Shown here in pieces: positions 16,563-25,137 of a stretch of 64,000 nt of DNA. Within the stretch, counting starts at the first letter, position 1, and each line of letters starts with the position of its first letter. Source of the stretch: RUG369 sp050949645 (GTDB lineage Bacteria; Planctomycetota; Planctomycetia; Pirellulales; Thermoguttaceae); NCBI GenBank assembly GCA_050949645.1, contig JBMNGC010000001.1, positions 2,542,001-2,606,000 on the forward strand. Direction: 5' to 3'. The position numbers and the translations under genes are program-made. The notes beneath the pieces are model-generated. The model saw only the letters and a list, made by a program, of their open reading frames with translations, ran no database searches and was not told where the DNA came from.

Positions 16563-19004
16563 ATGACACGATTCCATCATCGAAAAAACGCTCGAAACGG
16601 CATAATGCTTCTGATCGTCACGTTGGTGCTCACCACGCTAACGCTCAGCGCCGCCGCGCTCCTGACGCTCATGAAGACCGAAAAGGAAGCGACCTCCACT
16701 CACGGACGCAAGGAGCTCGTCCATGGCGTCGCGCGTTCTGCGGTCGTCTATCTCGTCGGTTGCGTCGAGGAGTCGCCCGAGAACCGCCAACGCTTCGGCG
16801 GACTCTACAGCAACCCCAATTATTTCTGCGCCAGACCGCTGCTCACCGCAGACGAAGGGGGCGACGATACGTCGCGGTTCACGATCATATCGCCCAAACT
16901 CGAAGACTCGACGATCGACGGGATCCGCTACGGCCTTGTCGACGAATCCTCGCGCCTCAACCTTGAGCAAGTTCTCGAATGGGATAAGGAATCCCCCGGC
17001 GCGGGCCGAACGGCGCTCATGAAGCTACCCGGCATGACCCAAATTGCCGCCGACTCGATCCTCGACTGGATCGATCCGGACGAACAGGGTCGACAGTACG
17101 GGGCCGAGGCGAAATACTACGCCGACGCCAAGCTCCCCTACAGTCCGCGCAACGCGACGCCGGTCTTCCTGGAAGAGCTGCTCCTCGTGCGCGGCGTAAC
17201 GCGCGCTCAGATATACGGTTCGGACGAAAACTTTACCTACGGCGCCGAATCCTCGCCGGAACGTCAGGCTGAGACGACGCTCGGAGGCGCGCTCACCGGG
17301 TTGCCGCGCGCCAATTCGCGAAGCGCCGCGCGAAACGGCGCTGGCGCGATTCCATGGACTCAGCTCATGACGGTCTTCAGCGCGGAAAAAGACGTTGACC
17401 CTCAGGGCGAGGCGCGCGTCAATCTCAACGTCGACAACCTCCAATTCCTGTATCGAGAACTTGCCTCGCGCGTCGGCGAAGACCTCGCCAAATTCGTCGT
17501 TCTCTATCGCCAATACGGTCCTGAAACGAGCGGCGAAGCGCCGGGCGCGCCACAGCCCGGCGCAAATAGCCGGACCCAACGCGCCTCGAACTATACGACG
17601 GCGGGTCAGAACGCCAACGCGGCAAGGGGTCGCACGAACGCGCGCTCCGGATATCTTCAGACCGCGGCGCCCTCGGCGGCGCCCGTCAATCCCAACGTGA
17701 CGGTCGGTTCCCTCGATCAGGCGCCCCTCGATTATAACGTCCCCGCAACGACAAATTTCACGACGCCCCTCGACCTCGTCGGAGCCCGCGTCGTGATCAA
17801 CGACGTCGCCTATCCCTCGCCGCTCCAGGACAGCCGCGACACGGCGAACGTCGCCAGGATCATGACGTTGCTTGACTACGCGTCGACGAGCGATTCCACG
17901 ACGATCGTCGGACGCGTTAACGTCAACGTCGCGTCGCGACCGGTTCTTTCGGCAATTCCTGGTCTCGCCGACGCCGACGTTCAGCGCATTATCGACGATC
18001 GTCCGGACCCAAGCGCGGCCCTCCCCGCCGATTTCCGACATTCGACGTGGCTCTACACGAAAGGGCTCGTCTCCCTCGACATGATGAAGAGCCTCTATAA
18101 TAAAACGACGGCGCGCGGCGACGTCTATCGCGGCCAGATCGTCGGATTCCTCGATTTCTCCAACGAAATCGAGCGCGCGGAAGTCGTCGTCGACGGAACG
18201 ACGGAACCTCCGCGCCAGGTCTTCTACAAGGATCTTTCGACCCTTGGCAAAGGCTTCTCCGACGCGACGCTCCTGGGCGGTTTCATCTCCGATAACGCCC
18301 AAACGATGGCCGTCACCGCGCTCGATTGGGACGCGGCCTCCGGAATCCTCGAGCTTGAGCGCGATTCGAGCGGCTATCTCGCGCCAGAGGATCCCTTTGC
18401 GGCGCTCGACGCGCTCGCGGGCGCCGACCCCTTTGACGCAATGAACGCCGATATGATGGACTTCCCCAACGCGCTCGACCCAGACGCGTCAAGCTTGACC
18501 GGCGGCGCCGAATTTCCAATCCCCGGCACGGAACTGCCCGGCGACCCGAACGCGCCGGACGAAAACGAAACGGCGGCGACTGAAACAGACGCGGGAAACG
18601 AGCAAACCTCGCAGCGCCAAAGAATGCTCGACGCGCTCCAGTCGGCGCGGCAGACGCGTCAAGCCAGGAATACGGGAATCGATAACGCCCAGCCCGACCC
18701 CGCAACCGAACAGCCCGACGCGACGGACGGTAACGAAGCGGCCAATACCGAAACGGCGCCGGCAGCAACGGACGCGGGTAACAACCAAACCTCGCAACGT
18801 CAAAGAATGCTCGACGCGCTCCAGTCGGCGCGGCAGACGCGTCAAAATAGGAACGCGGCGATCGATAACGACCGGCCCGGCCCCGCAGCCGAACAGCCCG
18901 GCGCGTCGGGTGGAAACGAAACGACAAATCCTGGAAATGCTGGAACGAGCGCAGGAAACAACAACGCCGGTAGGCGCGCGCCGAATTCTTCGAGAGGCCA
19001 ATAG
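16563..19004 (+). CDS. GspK-like type II secretion minor pseudopilin with repeat-rich tail
   Basis: 813 residues, against 300-400 for typical GspK. A short basic start is followed by one membrane helix (about 14-38, MLLIVTLVLTTLTLSAAALL) and a T2SSK-type body: FTIISPKLED, YGLVDESSRLNLE, and two helix-hairpin-like segments (LPGMTQIAADSILDWIDPDE and IPGLADADVQRIIDD). GspK caps the pseudopilus and may set its length. From about residue 620 the protein becomes Asn/Gln/Thr/Pro-rich and holds two copies of a 61-residue unit around NQTSQRQRMLDALQSARQ. It lies in an operon between the GH10-like gene and the epimerase gene. No other gsp gene is visible nearby. Confidence 0.75.
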   Translation: MTRFHHRKNARNGIMLLIVTLVLTTLTLSAAALLTLMKTEKEATSTHGRKELVHGVARSAVVYLVGCVEESPENRQRFGGLYSNPNYFCARPLLTADEGGDDTSRFTIISPKLEDSTIDGIRYGLVDESSRLNLEQVLEWDKESPGAGRTALMKLPGMTQIAADSILDWIDPDEQGRQYGAEAKYYADAKLPYSPRNATPVFLEELLLVRGVTRAQIYGSDENFTYGAESSPERQAETTLGGALTGLPRANSRSAARNGAGAIPWTQLMTVFSAEKDVDPQGEARVNLNVDNLQFLYRELASRVGEDLAKFVVLYRQYGPETSGEAPGAPQPGANSRTQRASNYTTAGQNANAARGRTNARSGYLQTAAPSAAPVNPNVTVGSLDQAPLDYNVPATTNFTTPLDLVGARVVINDVAYPSPLQDSRDTANVARIMTLLDYASTSDSTTIVGRVNVNVASRPVLSAIPGLADADVQRIIDDRPDPSAALPADFRHSTWLYTKGLVSLDMMKSLYNKTTARGDVYRGQIVGFLDFSNEIERAEVVVDGTTEPPRQVFYKDLSTLGKGFSDATLLGGFISDNAQTMAVTALDWDAASGILELERDSSGYLAPEDPFAALDALAGADPFDAMNADMMDFPNALDPDASSLTGGAEFPIPGTELPGDPNAPDENETAATETDAGNEQTSQRQRMLDALQSARQTRQARNTGIDNAQPDPATEQPDATDGNEAANTETAPAATDAGNNQTSQRQRMLDALQSARQTRQNRNAAIDNDRPGPAAEQPGASGGNETTNPGNAGTSAGNNNAGRRAPNSSRGQ
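18588..18845 (+). repeat. Two-copy in-frame repeat, 183-base spacing, in the GspK-like gene
   Basis: The stretch from 18588 to 18662 recurs almost identically at 18771-18845, an offset of 183 bases (61 codons). Both encode QRQRMLDALQSARQTRQ. It is coding sequence; this is a recent internal duplication of the tail. Confidence 0.85.
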
Positions 19005-20087
19005 ATGACGCGAGTCGAATTAAATGACAAAACGATTCTGATTACGGGCGCCGCCGGGTTCATTGGGGCGGCGCTCGCATTAAAACTTCTACGCGAAACG
19101 TCGGGCGCAACGATTGTTGGACTCGACAATATGAACGACTACTACGATCCAAAGCTCAAGGAATCTCGACTCGCCGAGCTTGAGATTGCGGCGACGACGT
19201 CGCGGTCGAAATGGAGGTTCGTTCGCGGTTCGATCGCCGACAAAGAGGTCGTCGACGCAGTCTTTCAAGAATATGATTTCCCGATCGTCGTCAATCTGGC
19301 GGCGCAGGCGGGCGTGCGCTACGGTCTGAAAAATCCAAGCGTCTATATAGAATCCAACATCGTAGGGTTCTTCAATATCCTGGAAGCGTGCCGGCGCCAA
19401 TGCGAGACGAAGCGCGGCTTTGAGCATCTCGTTTACGCGTCAAGCTCGTCAGTCTACGGGGGGAACAAAAAGATACCCTTCAGCGTCGAGGATCGCGTCG
19501 ACGAACCGGTCTCGCTGTACGCTGCGACGAAGAAATCGAACGAACTCCTTGCGCATTCTTACGCTAAACTCTTCGATATCCCGACGACGGGCTTGCGTTT
19601 CTTTACGGTCTACGGGCCCGCCGGTCGTCCGGACATGCTCTATTTCAAAGCGGCGGAGCGATTTACGCGCGGAGAAACGGTGCAGATCTACAACTTTGGA
19701 AACTGTAAGCGCGATTTTACATACTGCGACGACGCGGTCGAATCGGTCGCGCGAGTCATGCAAGGAGCTCCTGATCGGCGATGCGGCGACGACGGTCTCC
19801 CGATCGCGCCATGCAAGGTCTACAACGTCGGCGGCGGTCGGCCCGAAAATCTCCTCGATTTCATGACAACGCTTCAGGAGGAGCTCGTTCGCGCGGGCGT
19901 TCTCCCCCACGATTACGACTTCGACGCGCACAAAGAGCTCGTCCCCATGCAGCCCGGCGACGTACCGGTCACGTATGCGGACTCAGGACCGCTGCAACGC
20001 GATTTCGGATTTACGCCAAGCGTTACGATTCGAGAAGGGCTGCGAAAATTTGCTCAGTGGTTCAAAGAATATAACGAGAGTCGATAA
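19005..20087 (+). CDS. NAD-dependent epimerase, UDP-glucuronate 4-epimerase type
   Basis: 360 residues, an extended SDR enzyme. TGAAGFIG (14-21) binds NAD, SSSSVYG (146-152) holds the catalytic Ser, and YAATK (172-176) the Tyr/Lys pair. DNMNDYYDPKLKESRL and the later RFFTVYGPAGRPDM are characteristic of UDP-glucuronate 4-epimerases, which make UDP-galacturonate for capsule, LPS or other glycans. The ATG follows the GspK stop directly (TAGATG) and uses GAGAGG within the end of that gene, so translation is coupled. UDP-glucose 4-epimerase is a less likely alternative. Confidence 0.85.
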   Translation: MTRVELNDKTILITGAAGFIGAALALKLLRETSGATIVGLDNMNDYYDPKLKESRLAELEIAATTSRSKWRFVRGSIADKEVVDAVFQEYDFPIVVNLAAQAGVRYGLKNPSVYIESNIVGFFNILEACRRQCETKRGFEHLVYASSSSVYGGNKKIPFSVEDRVDEPVSLYAATKKSNELLAHSYAKLFDIPTTGLRFFTVYGPAGRPDMLYFKAAERFTRGETVQIYNFGNCKRDFTYCDDAVESVARVMQGAPDRRCGDDGLPIAPCKVYNVGGGRPENLLDFMTTLQEELVRAGVLPHDYDFDAHKELVPMQPGDVPVTYADSGPLQRDFGFTPSVTIREGLRKFAQWFKEYNESR

Positions 20088-20190
20088 TTTCCGCGGCTTG
20101 TTTTCTTTTGGGACTTCGCTTCTTAGCGCTATCAATCGATCAACCTCTCTGGACGCCCTTGGAATTTGTTAACGCTTCCCGTCGCTCTCG

Positions 20191-21483
20191 TCAAATTCGC
20201 ATAAAATTGGACGCTACCAACAGGATGAACCCCGCAAGTATTTTGAGAAAGAGCGTCAGGAGCCACAGAATCAAGTTAGCGGAAAAGTAGAGGACGGACA
20301 CGTCGCCAATGATGAAGAAGAGGACAAATCCCTCCTTATGCAAATAGTCGAAGAGGAAAGAAAAAGGAGACGAGGCCAAGTAACCGCAAAAACTTATCCC
20401 TAAGGACGTCGCGGCAAAGGACTGCCAGTAGATCACTCCTATAATACAAAAGCAACCCGCCCAAAAAATCCGCGCGGTTCTAGCCCAAACCATCGGTTTT
20501 GTTAACGCTTTATAAATACCGGACAAACAAAAGCAGTAAGCCGCGGAGCAAAAGAAGACGCTCAGCGCGAGAAACGCCCACGCAGAAGCCCCAGAAAGGA
20601 GCCTATCAAGGCTCAGGACAGCCGAAACCGACAAAAATGCCGCGACTATAGCCAAAGAAAGAAGGATCAGGTGGATGATATTGCGGAACAACCACCCGTT
20701 CCTTTCTTCCATCGTGATTAGGAAAAAGCGCTCCCATCCTTCTGTCAATGCTTCCGGGGATACGTCGAGTTCAGCATGAGATTCCATGATCTTCTCAGGC
20801 GCTTCTTCCTGCGAGGGACGCGGAAGATCGACGGGCGCCGGGGCGCCAACCGGGGCGTTCATCAGCTTCTCAGGGTTGCGAGACGTCATAGCGAGAACGC
20901 GTTGGGAGCCATTCCGGACCGATTTGTATAATACGGTTAAGAGCCACAGGATCAGGTTAGCGTAGAAGTAGACGGCGGTCACGTCGCCGAGTAAAAAGAA
21001 CGCGGTCCATCCGTCCGCATTCTGGAAATAAACGGAGAAGAAATAAAGTAGCGGTGAGGACGAGTGATCGAAAAACTTTTGCCCTGCCGGCGTCGCGGAA
21101 AAGACCGCCCAATAGGTCAGCCCGATAATGAAAAAGAAAATAGGCCAAAAACTCTGCGCGCTTTTGGCCCAAACCGTCGGTTTTGTTAACGCTCGGTAAA
21201 GACTGTAAAAACAAACGACGTAGCTCAACGAGCAAAAGAACACGCCCAGTATCGGAAGGATCCAAACGGCGCCCCCAGTGGAGAAGACGCTCAGAAGCAT
21301 GTCGATAAAAAAAACCGCCAAAACTGACGCCAACACCAGGGGAATTGCCAATAATCGACCGACCATCAGGAAGATATTGCCAAGCAACCACTGGCCTCTT
21401 TCTTCCGTCGTGATCAGAGTAAAACGTTCTAAGCCCCTCGCCGGCCTTTCCTGGAGCGTTTCAGGTTTAGAAGCAGTTTCCAT
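20191..21483 (-). CDS. Membrane protein made of two tandem homologous halves
   Basis: 430 residues from the ATG at 21483 (GGAGG six bases upstream). Each half begins with ERFxLITxEER and continues with about four to five membrane helices. Both contain ALTKPxVWA and a closing ANLILWLLT segment, so the gene arose by internal duplication. The halves are joined by a Pro/Ala/Glu-rich linker of about 40 residues. I recognise no family. It lies at the left end of the SUKH island and converges on the epimerase gene with no clear terminator between them. Confidence 0.65.
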   Translation of the reverse strand: METASKPETLQERPARGLERFTLITTEERGQWLLGNIFLMVGRLLAIPLVLASVLAVFFIDMLLSVFSTGGAVWILPILGVFFCSLSYVVCFYSLYRALTKPTVWAKSAQSFWPIFFFIIGLTYWAVFSATPAGQKFFDHSSSPLLYFFSVYFQNADGWTAFFLLGDVTAVYFYANLILWLLTVLYKSVRNGSQRVLAMTSRNPEKLMNAPVGAPAPVDLPRPSQEEAPEKIMESHAELDVSPEALTEGWERFFLITMEERNGWLFRNIIHLILLSLAIVAAFLSVSAVLSLDRLLSGASAWAFLALSVFFCSAAYCFCLSGIYKALTKPMVWARTARIFWAGCFCIIGVIYWQSFAATSLGISFCGYLASSPFSFLFDYLHKEGFVLFFIIGDVSVLYFSANLILWLLTLFLKILAGFILLVASNFMRI

Positions 21484-21707
21484 AACCACCCTCCATTCAT
21501 TACTGGCGTCTTTGTTCAATAGACGTCTTATAAAAGAGATAATAGCGACTGGAAGTAACAAATCCAGCCGAAGCCTTAGCTGCATCTGTAGCTCGCGTCG
21601 TTGATCAAACTATCAATGATCCGCCAACTATCATAGCAACTGCCGATAGATCAAGTTTACGTTTTGTCAGTACCTCCCTCTTTCCAGGCCCCGGCGGAGC
21701 TGTTGAG

Positions 21708-21750
21708 CGCCGGCGTCGCCGGAACTTCGCTGAGCGTCTCGTTGATTCCA
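21708..21750. repeat. Palindrome-containing repeat, copy A (SUKH island)
   Basis: It contains CCGGCGTCGCCGG (21710-21722), a perfect inverted repeat around one base, followed by a segment nearly identical to 23316-23357. The pair brackets SUKH copies 1 and 2. Confidence 0.6.
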
Positions 21751-21751
21751 T

Positions 21752-22590
21752 TCATTCCTTTGCGCGACGAGAGTAGCCGGTATGCTCGGTTGCTCTATGT
21801 ATACGCTCGCTTACCAATTGCATCTCGCCTTTGTAAGCATGCCATACCAACTTTTGATCTTTGATCAAGTTCTCCATTTCTTTAGCGGACATGCCCTGCT
21901 GGGCGCCAATCATCCTCCTGGCCTGCGCTCTATCTGCTTGACGATTACGCAGTCCGCTTTCCATCGTAGCGTGAGGAGGATCATACGCGAGCGTTGGATT
22001 TTGGGACTCCCAGTCGAAGAATCCTTCTAGAAACTCCCTAAGGGACCGCGCGCAGAAGTAGCAATTATCGCGTTGAATTTCGTCGCCCTCGGGCTCAACT
22101 TCTTCGTCATGAACCCAAAGCCAGACGCTGCCGGCGTCGTCCCCTTCGAGCTTCAGACAAATCTGATCGCCATAAGAAGAAGAGCCAAAGGGCAACAGGT
22201 CAGGGGGATCCTTCCTTGGAAGATTTTCCAGACGGTGAGAAGATCGTCGTAGGAGTTAGGTTCCTCGTGGAGACGAGCGCCCTCCTTCGTTCGATACTTG
22301 TAGTTCTCTTTCTCCATCGCTCGACGCTCAGGGACGCCGCCGTCGTCGATCTTTTTGCGCTTGTTACCTGGAAACCCATAAAACTTCTGACAATCGGCGC
22401 TGTCGTCGACTGCACGACCTTGGATAGCGAACGAGTCCGGGCCCGGAGACATGGTTCCGAGTTTCTTAATGAACGCTCTGAGATTGCTCGGGAGCGTCAA
22501 GTTCGTCTTACGTTCGAATTTGTCAAGGTCTTTGTCCGTCGCCTGACGATATTCAAACCAATGGTTGTGATATTCGAACCTGGGTATCAT
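21752..22590 (-). pseudogene. SUKH (SMI1/KNR4) paralogue 1, frameshifted, long C-terminal tail
   Basis: The ATG at 22590 has AGGAG six bases upstream. The N-terminal part (FEYRQATDKDLDKFERKTNL, LPSNLRAFIKKLG) is a SUKH/SMI1-KNR4 start. At the run of five G's 22203-22207 (CCCCC in the message) one base is missing and the frame closes soon after. The rest of the domain (GDQICLKLEGDDAGSVW, EEVEPEGDEI, NCYFCARSLREFLEGFF) continues in another frame to 21752, with an additional charged tail of about 80 residues that the intact paralogues lack. SUKH proteins are immunity proteins against polymorphic toxins. The upstream leader is shared with copies 3 and 4. It could be a mutation, a base-calling error or slippage on C5. 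Confidence 0.75.
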
Positions 22591-22692
22591 TGGTTTCTCC
22601 TGTTTTGCGATACCTTTAACGCGCCGGCAGCGCGACGGGTCAAGCGAAACGCCCGACCGTAACGTCAAGGGGCGGCGACGACACAGGCGTTT

Positions 22693-23274
22693 CTATTCGT
22701 CCTCGTCGTCATAAAAATCTTCTTCGTCGACGAAGCCTTCCAGAAACTCCTCAAGGGAGTTCGCGCAGAAATAGCAGTTATCGCGCGGGATTTCGTCGCC
22801 CTCGGGCTCAACTTCTTCGTCATTAAACCAAATCCAAACGCTACCCGCGTCGTCCCCTTCGAGCTTCAGACAAATCTGGTCGCCAAAGGAGGAAGAACCA
22901 AAGGGAAGCAAATCGGAGGGAACTCTGCCACGGAAGGTTTTCCAGTTACAGAGAAGAGCGTCGCCGTCGTTAGGTCCCTCGCCAAGGAGAGAGCACGTCT
23001 CCGCATTACTCCTGACCTGGTCTTCATCCGCTCCTTCCTTAAGCGTTTCGCCAGGGAACCCGTAAAAACTCTGGCAATCCGAACAGTCGTCAATAGGGTG
23101 ACCAGAGATAGGAAACGTATCCGGATCCGGGGACTTGGTGCCAGCTTCCTTAATGAATTCTTTGAAGTTCTCCGGAAGCTTCAATTTCGTCTCGCGCTCG
23201 AAGTTATCGAAATCTTCGTCGGTCGCCTGACGATATTCAAACAATGCGTTGTCATATTCGTATTCGGGCGTCAT
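22693..23274 (-). CDS. SUKH (SMI1/KNR4) family protein, paralogue 2 (intact)
   Basis: 193 residues from the ATG at 23274 with AAGGAG six bases upstream. It reads through the whole SUKH domain: ATDEDFDNFERETKLKLPEN at the start, DCSDCQSFYGFPGETLKEG in the middle, then LLPFGSSSFGDQICLKLEG, SVWIWFNDEEVEPEG and the closing ANSLEEFLEGF, where SMI1/KNR4 proteins usually have an SFEEFL segment. It ends in a short acidic tail. No signal or membrane segment, so cytoplasmic. SUKH proteins commonly neutralise contact-dependent or polymorphic toxins; no toxin gene is seen within the window, so its partner is unknown. Confidence 0.85.
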   Translation of the reverse strand: MTPEYEYDNALFEYRQATDEDFDNFERETKLKLPENFKEFIKEAGTKSPDPDTFPISGHPIDDCSDCQSFYGFPGETLKEGADEDQVRSNAETCSLLGEGPNDGDALLCNWKTFRGRVPSDLLPFGSSSFGDQICLKLEGDDAGSVWIWFNDEEVEPEGDEIPRDNCYFCANSLEEFLEGFVDEEDFYDDEDE

Positions 23275-23315
23275 TGGTATCTCCTTTTCGGAAATGCGTT
23301 TAATGCGTCCGGAAG

Positions 23316-23357
23316 CGCCGGCGACGCCGGAACCTCGCTGAACGCCTCGTGATTCCA
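23316..23357. repeat. Palindrome-containing repeat, copy B (SUKH island)
   Basis: CCGGCGACGCCGG (23318-23330) plus flank, nearly identical to 21708-21750. It lies just upstream of SUKH paralogue 2. A degenerate version occurs near 26800-26820. Confidence 0.6.
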
Positions 23358-23453
23358 TCTGTTATTATAACGACCATAATAACCGGTTGACCAGTAGACC
23401 TGTATTTACCTCCTTTCTCTAGCAAAGGCCGTGTCGGCGCCGTTGGGCGTCGA

Positions 23454-23915
23454 TTACTTTTCAGGAGCGACTTCTTTTGAAGGGAACTCAAGTTTAGTCG
23501 GCGTGGGGTAGCGAACCGGGGCGACTTTCAGGTCCTCGTCCTTCTGCGTCGTCATCGCAAAGACTCGTTGCGGTCCCTTCTCAGGATCGATTTCGTAAAT
23601 ATTGACGCCCGCCCAAACGTCGGCGCTCTGTACAGGACTGTCGTCGACGTAGCATTCGTCAAACACGAAAGTCGTCGCGAGCGTTTTATTGTGAAGATAG
23701 TAATCGATACTCGGAATGTAATCGGTAACGTCATAATAGGAGATGAGAGCGGAATCGTCTGGATTTGCAGGCATGCGTCGGTATTCGCCGATATTTTTGT
23801 AGTACGAGCACATCTTTCGGGCCGTTTCAGGGTTGGCGTCCGCGAAAAGCCAATCCGGTTCGGTTATTCGCATCTTTCCGTCGGCGGATGGTTTGACAAC
23901 CCCTATACGCATCAT
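23454..23915 (-). CDS. Hypothetical protein, translationally coupled to the upstream lipoprotein
   Basis: 153 residues. Its ATG at 23915 overlaps the stop of the preceding lipoprotein gene (ATGA), so the two are co-translated. It has no signal, no membrane helix and no family I recognise; it is mixed alpha/beta by eye, with many Tyr and Asp residues (TDYIPSIDYYLHNK, CYVDDSPVQSADVW). Base use is slightly less GC-rich than in the housekeeping genes, in keeping with the accessory character of the island. Confidence 0.6.
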   Translation of the reverse strand: MMRIGVVKPSADGKMRITEPDWLFADANPETARKMCSYYKNIGEYRRMPANPDDSALISYYDVTDYIPSIDYYLHNKTLATTFVFDECYVDDSPVQSADVWAGVNIYEIDPEKGPQRVFAMTTQKDEDLKVAPVRYPTPTKLEFPSKEVAPEK

Positions 23916-24961
23916 CTTATCGCGCCATAAACGTTATATCTCTCCGGAACCTGATAGCCAACCTGCCCTCTACAAGTTATTTCATCCGTTCGATAATTTT
24001 CATAAAAACGTCCGTCGAAAATCCAATCGCCGCTTTCAAGCTTCTTAAATTTGCAAACACCGCCTTGATTACTTTCGTAACAATACAGATAATCCTCAGT
24101 CCAATCTACATCTACCAGCAAGTCCAACACCCCTCCTTTTTCCTTTAAATACAATTCCCTTGGAATAGAGTCGCTGAGGTTCTGTTCAAACGCCCACTTT
24201 TCACCATCCCATCTATAGAGGGCGAGGTCTGAGGTGGATTTCCAATAGATTGGCTCTTCCATTTCCGCCAAGTCTTCCTTAGGTATGGGACGCGACCAAC
24301 TTATAATCATTTGACTACCATGCGTTAGAACCACGTTGGGGGCGCTCTTAATGTTGGCGTCATACGGCCCACGAATCTCTTGTTTCAGAACTGGTTTGCG
24401 ACCCGTGAGATCAAAACAGCAGACGGCTCTGTATTTTTTATTGGAACCTTCAACAATCAAAGAATCGTGGGAGATCTCAATATGATCGCGTGAATATTTC
24501 ATCGACCATGGAGTGAAGAGATTGTAAAAAGTCCACTGACCGTCGACCTTTTTAAAAAGGAGATAAGCGAACTTAACTCCGGGCATGCCCAGAGAAATGT
24601 CTTCAATTTGCTTATCACGTCGATTCAACACGACGCCGAGCCATTGATCGTCATATGCGAACGTCTTGATCGCGAGACGATTTACATATATGTCGCTCCA
24701 ATACAGACGCGGTATTTCTCTCATACGAAGGTAGCGAGATATATCTATCGTCTGTGCAAGTTCCCAGCGCGAACCGTTCTTCTTTACATAATAAATCTTC
24801 CCTTTGGAGTCAAAAGCCGAACTCCGGAGGACGATCGCGTCCGTATCACGACACACAACCTGTAACTCGTCTCGGGGATACGTCATACGGCGGCAGCCCA
24901 CAGAAACAGACGTCGATAAAAAGACGACAAGAACCAAAAGGATAAATAGTTTGGATTTCAT
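23912..24961 (-). CDS. Putative lipoprotein, function unknown
   Basis: 349 residues from the ATG at 24961. A lipoprotein signal is clear: MKSKLFILLVLVVFLSTSVS followed by VGC, so Cys23 should be lipidated. The body is rich in Trp, Tyr and beta-type segments (RRDKQIEDISLGMPG, YLYCYESNQGGVCKFKKLE) and may form a propeller-like fold, but no family is recognised. An upstream ATG/GTG (25003) would bury the signal, so 24961 is preferred. It overlaps the next gene by four bases. AT content and codon use differ from the surrounding housekeeping genes, suggesting accessory origin. Confidence 0.65.
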   Translation of the reverse strand: MKSKLFILLVLVVFLSTSVSVGCRRMTYPRDELQVVCRDTDAIVLRSSAFDSKGKIYYVKKNGSRWELAQTIDISRYLRMREIPRLYWSDIYVNRLAIKTFAYDDQWLGVVLNRRDKQIEDISLGMPGVKFAYLLFKKVDGQWTFYNLFTPWSMKYSRDHIEISHDSLIVEGSNKKYRAVCCFDLTGRKPVLKQEIRGPYDANIKSAPNVVLTHGSQMIISWSRPIPKEDLAEMEEPIYWKSTSDLALYRWDGEKWAFEQNLSDSIPRELYLKEKGGVLDLLVDVDWTEDYLYCYESNQGGVCKFKKLESGDWIFDGRFYENYRTDEITCRGQVGYQVPERYNVYGAIR

Positions 24962-25137
24962 GAGGCCAACCCCATCGAATAAAAGAACCTTTCTTATCGC
25001 CATTATACTCTTGCGCCCAATCGAACGTCAAATAACGCGGACTTGACGCGTCGCTCTGCGAAACGCTGAAGCCCCATATGTCTCAAAGGACCCTTTGACT
25101 AATGAACCCGGAACAGGATTGTCAAACCCGACCGTTC

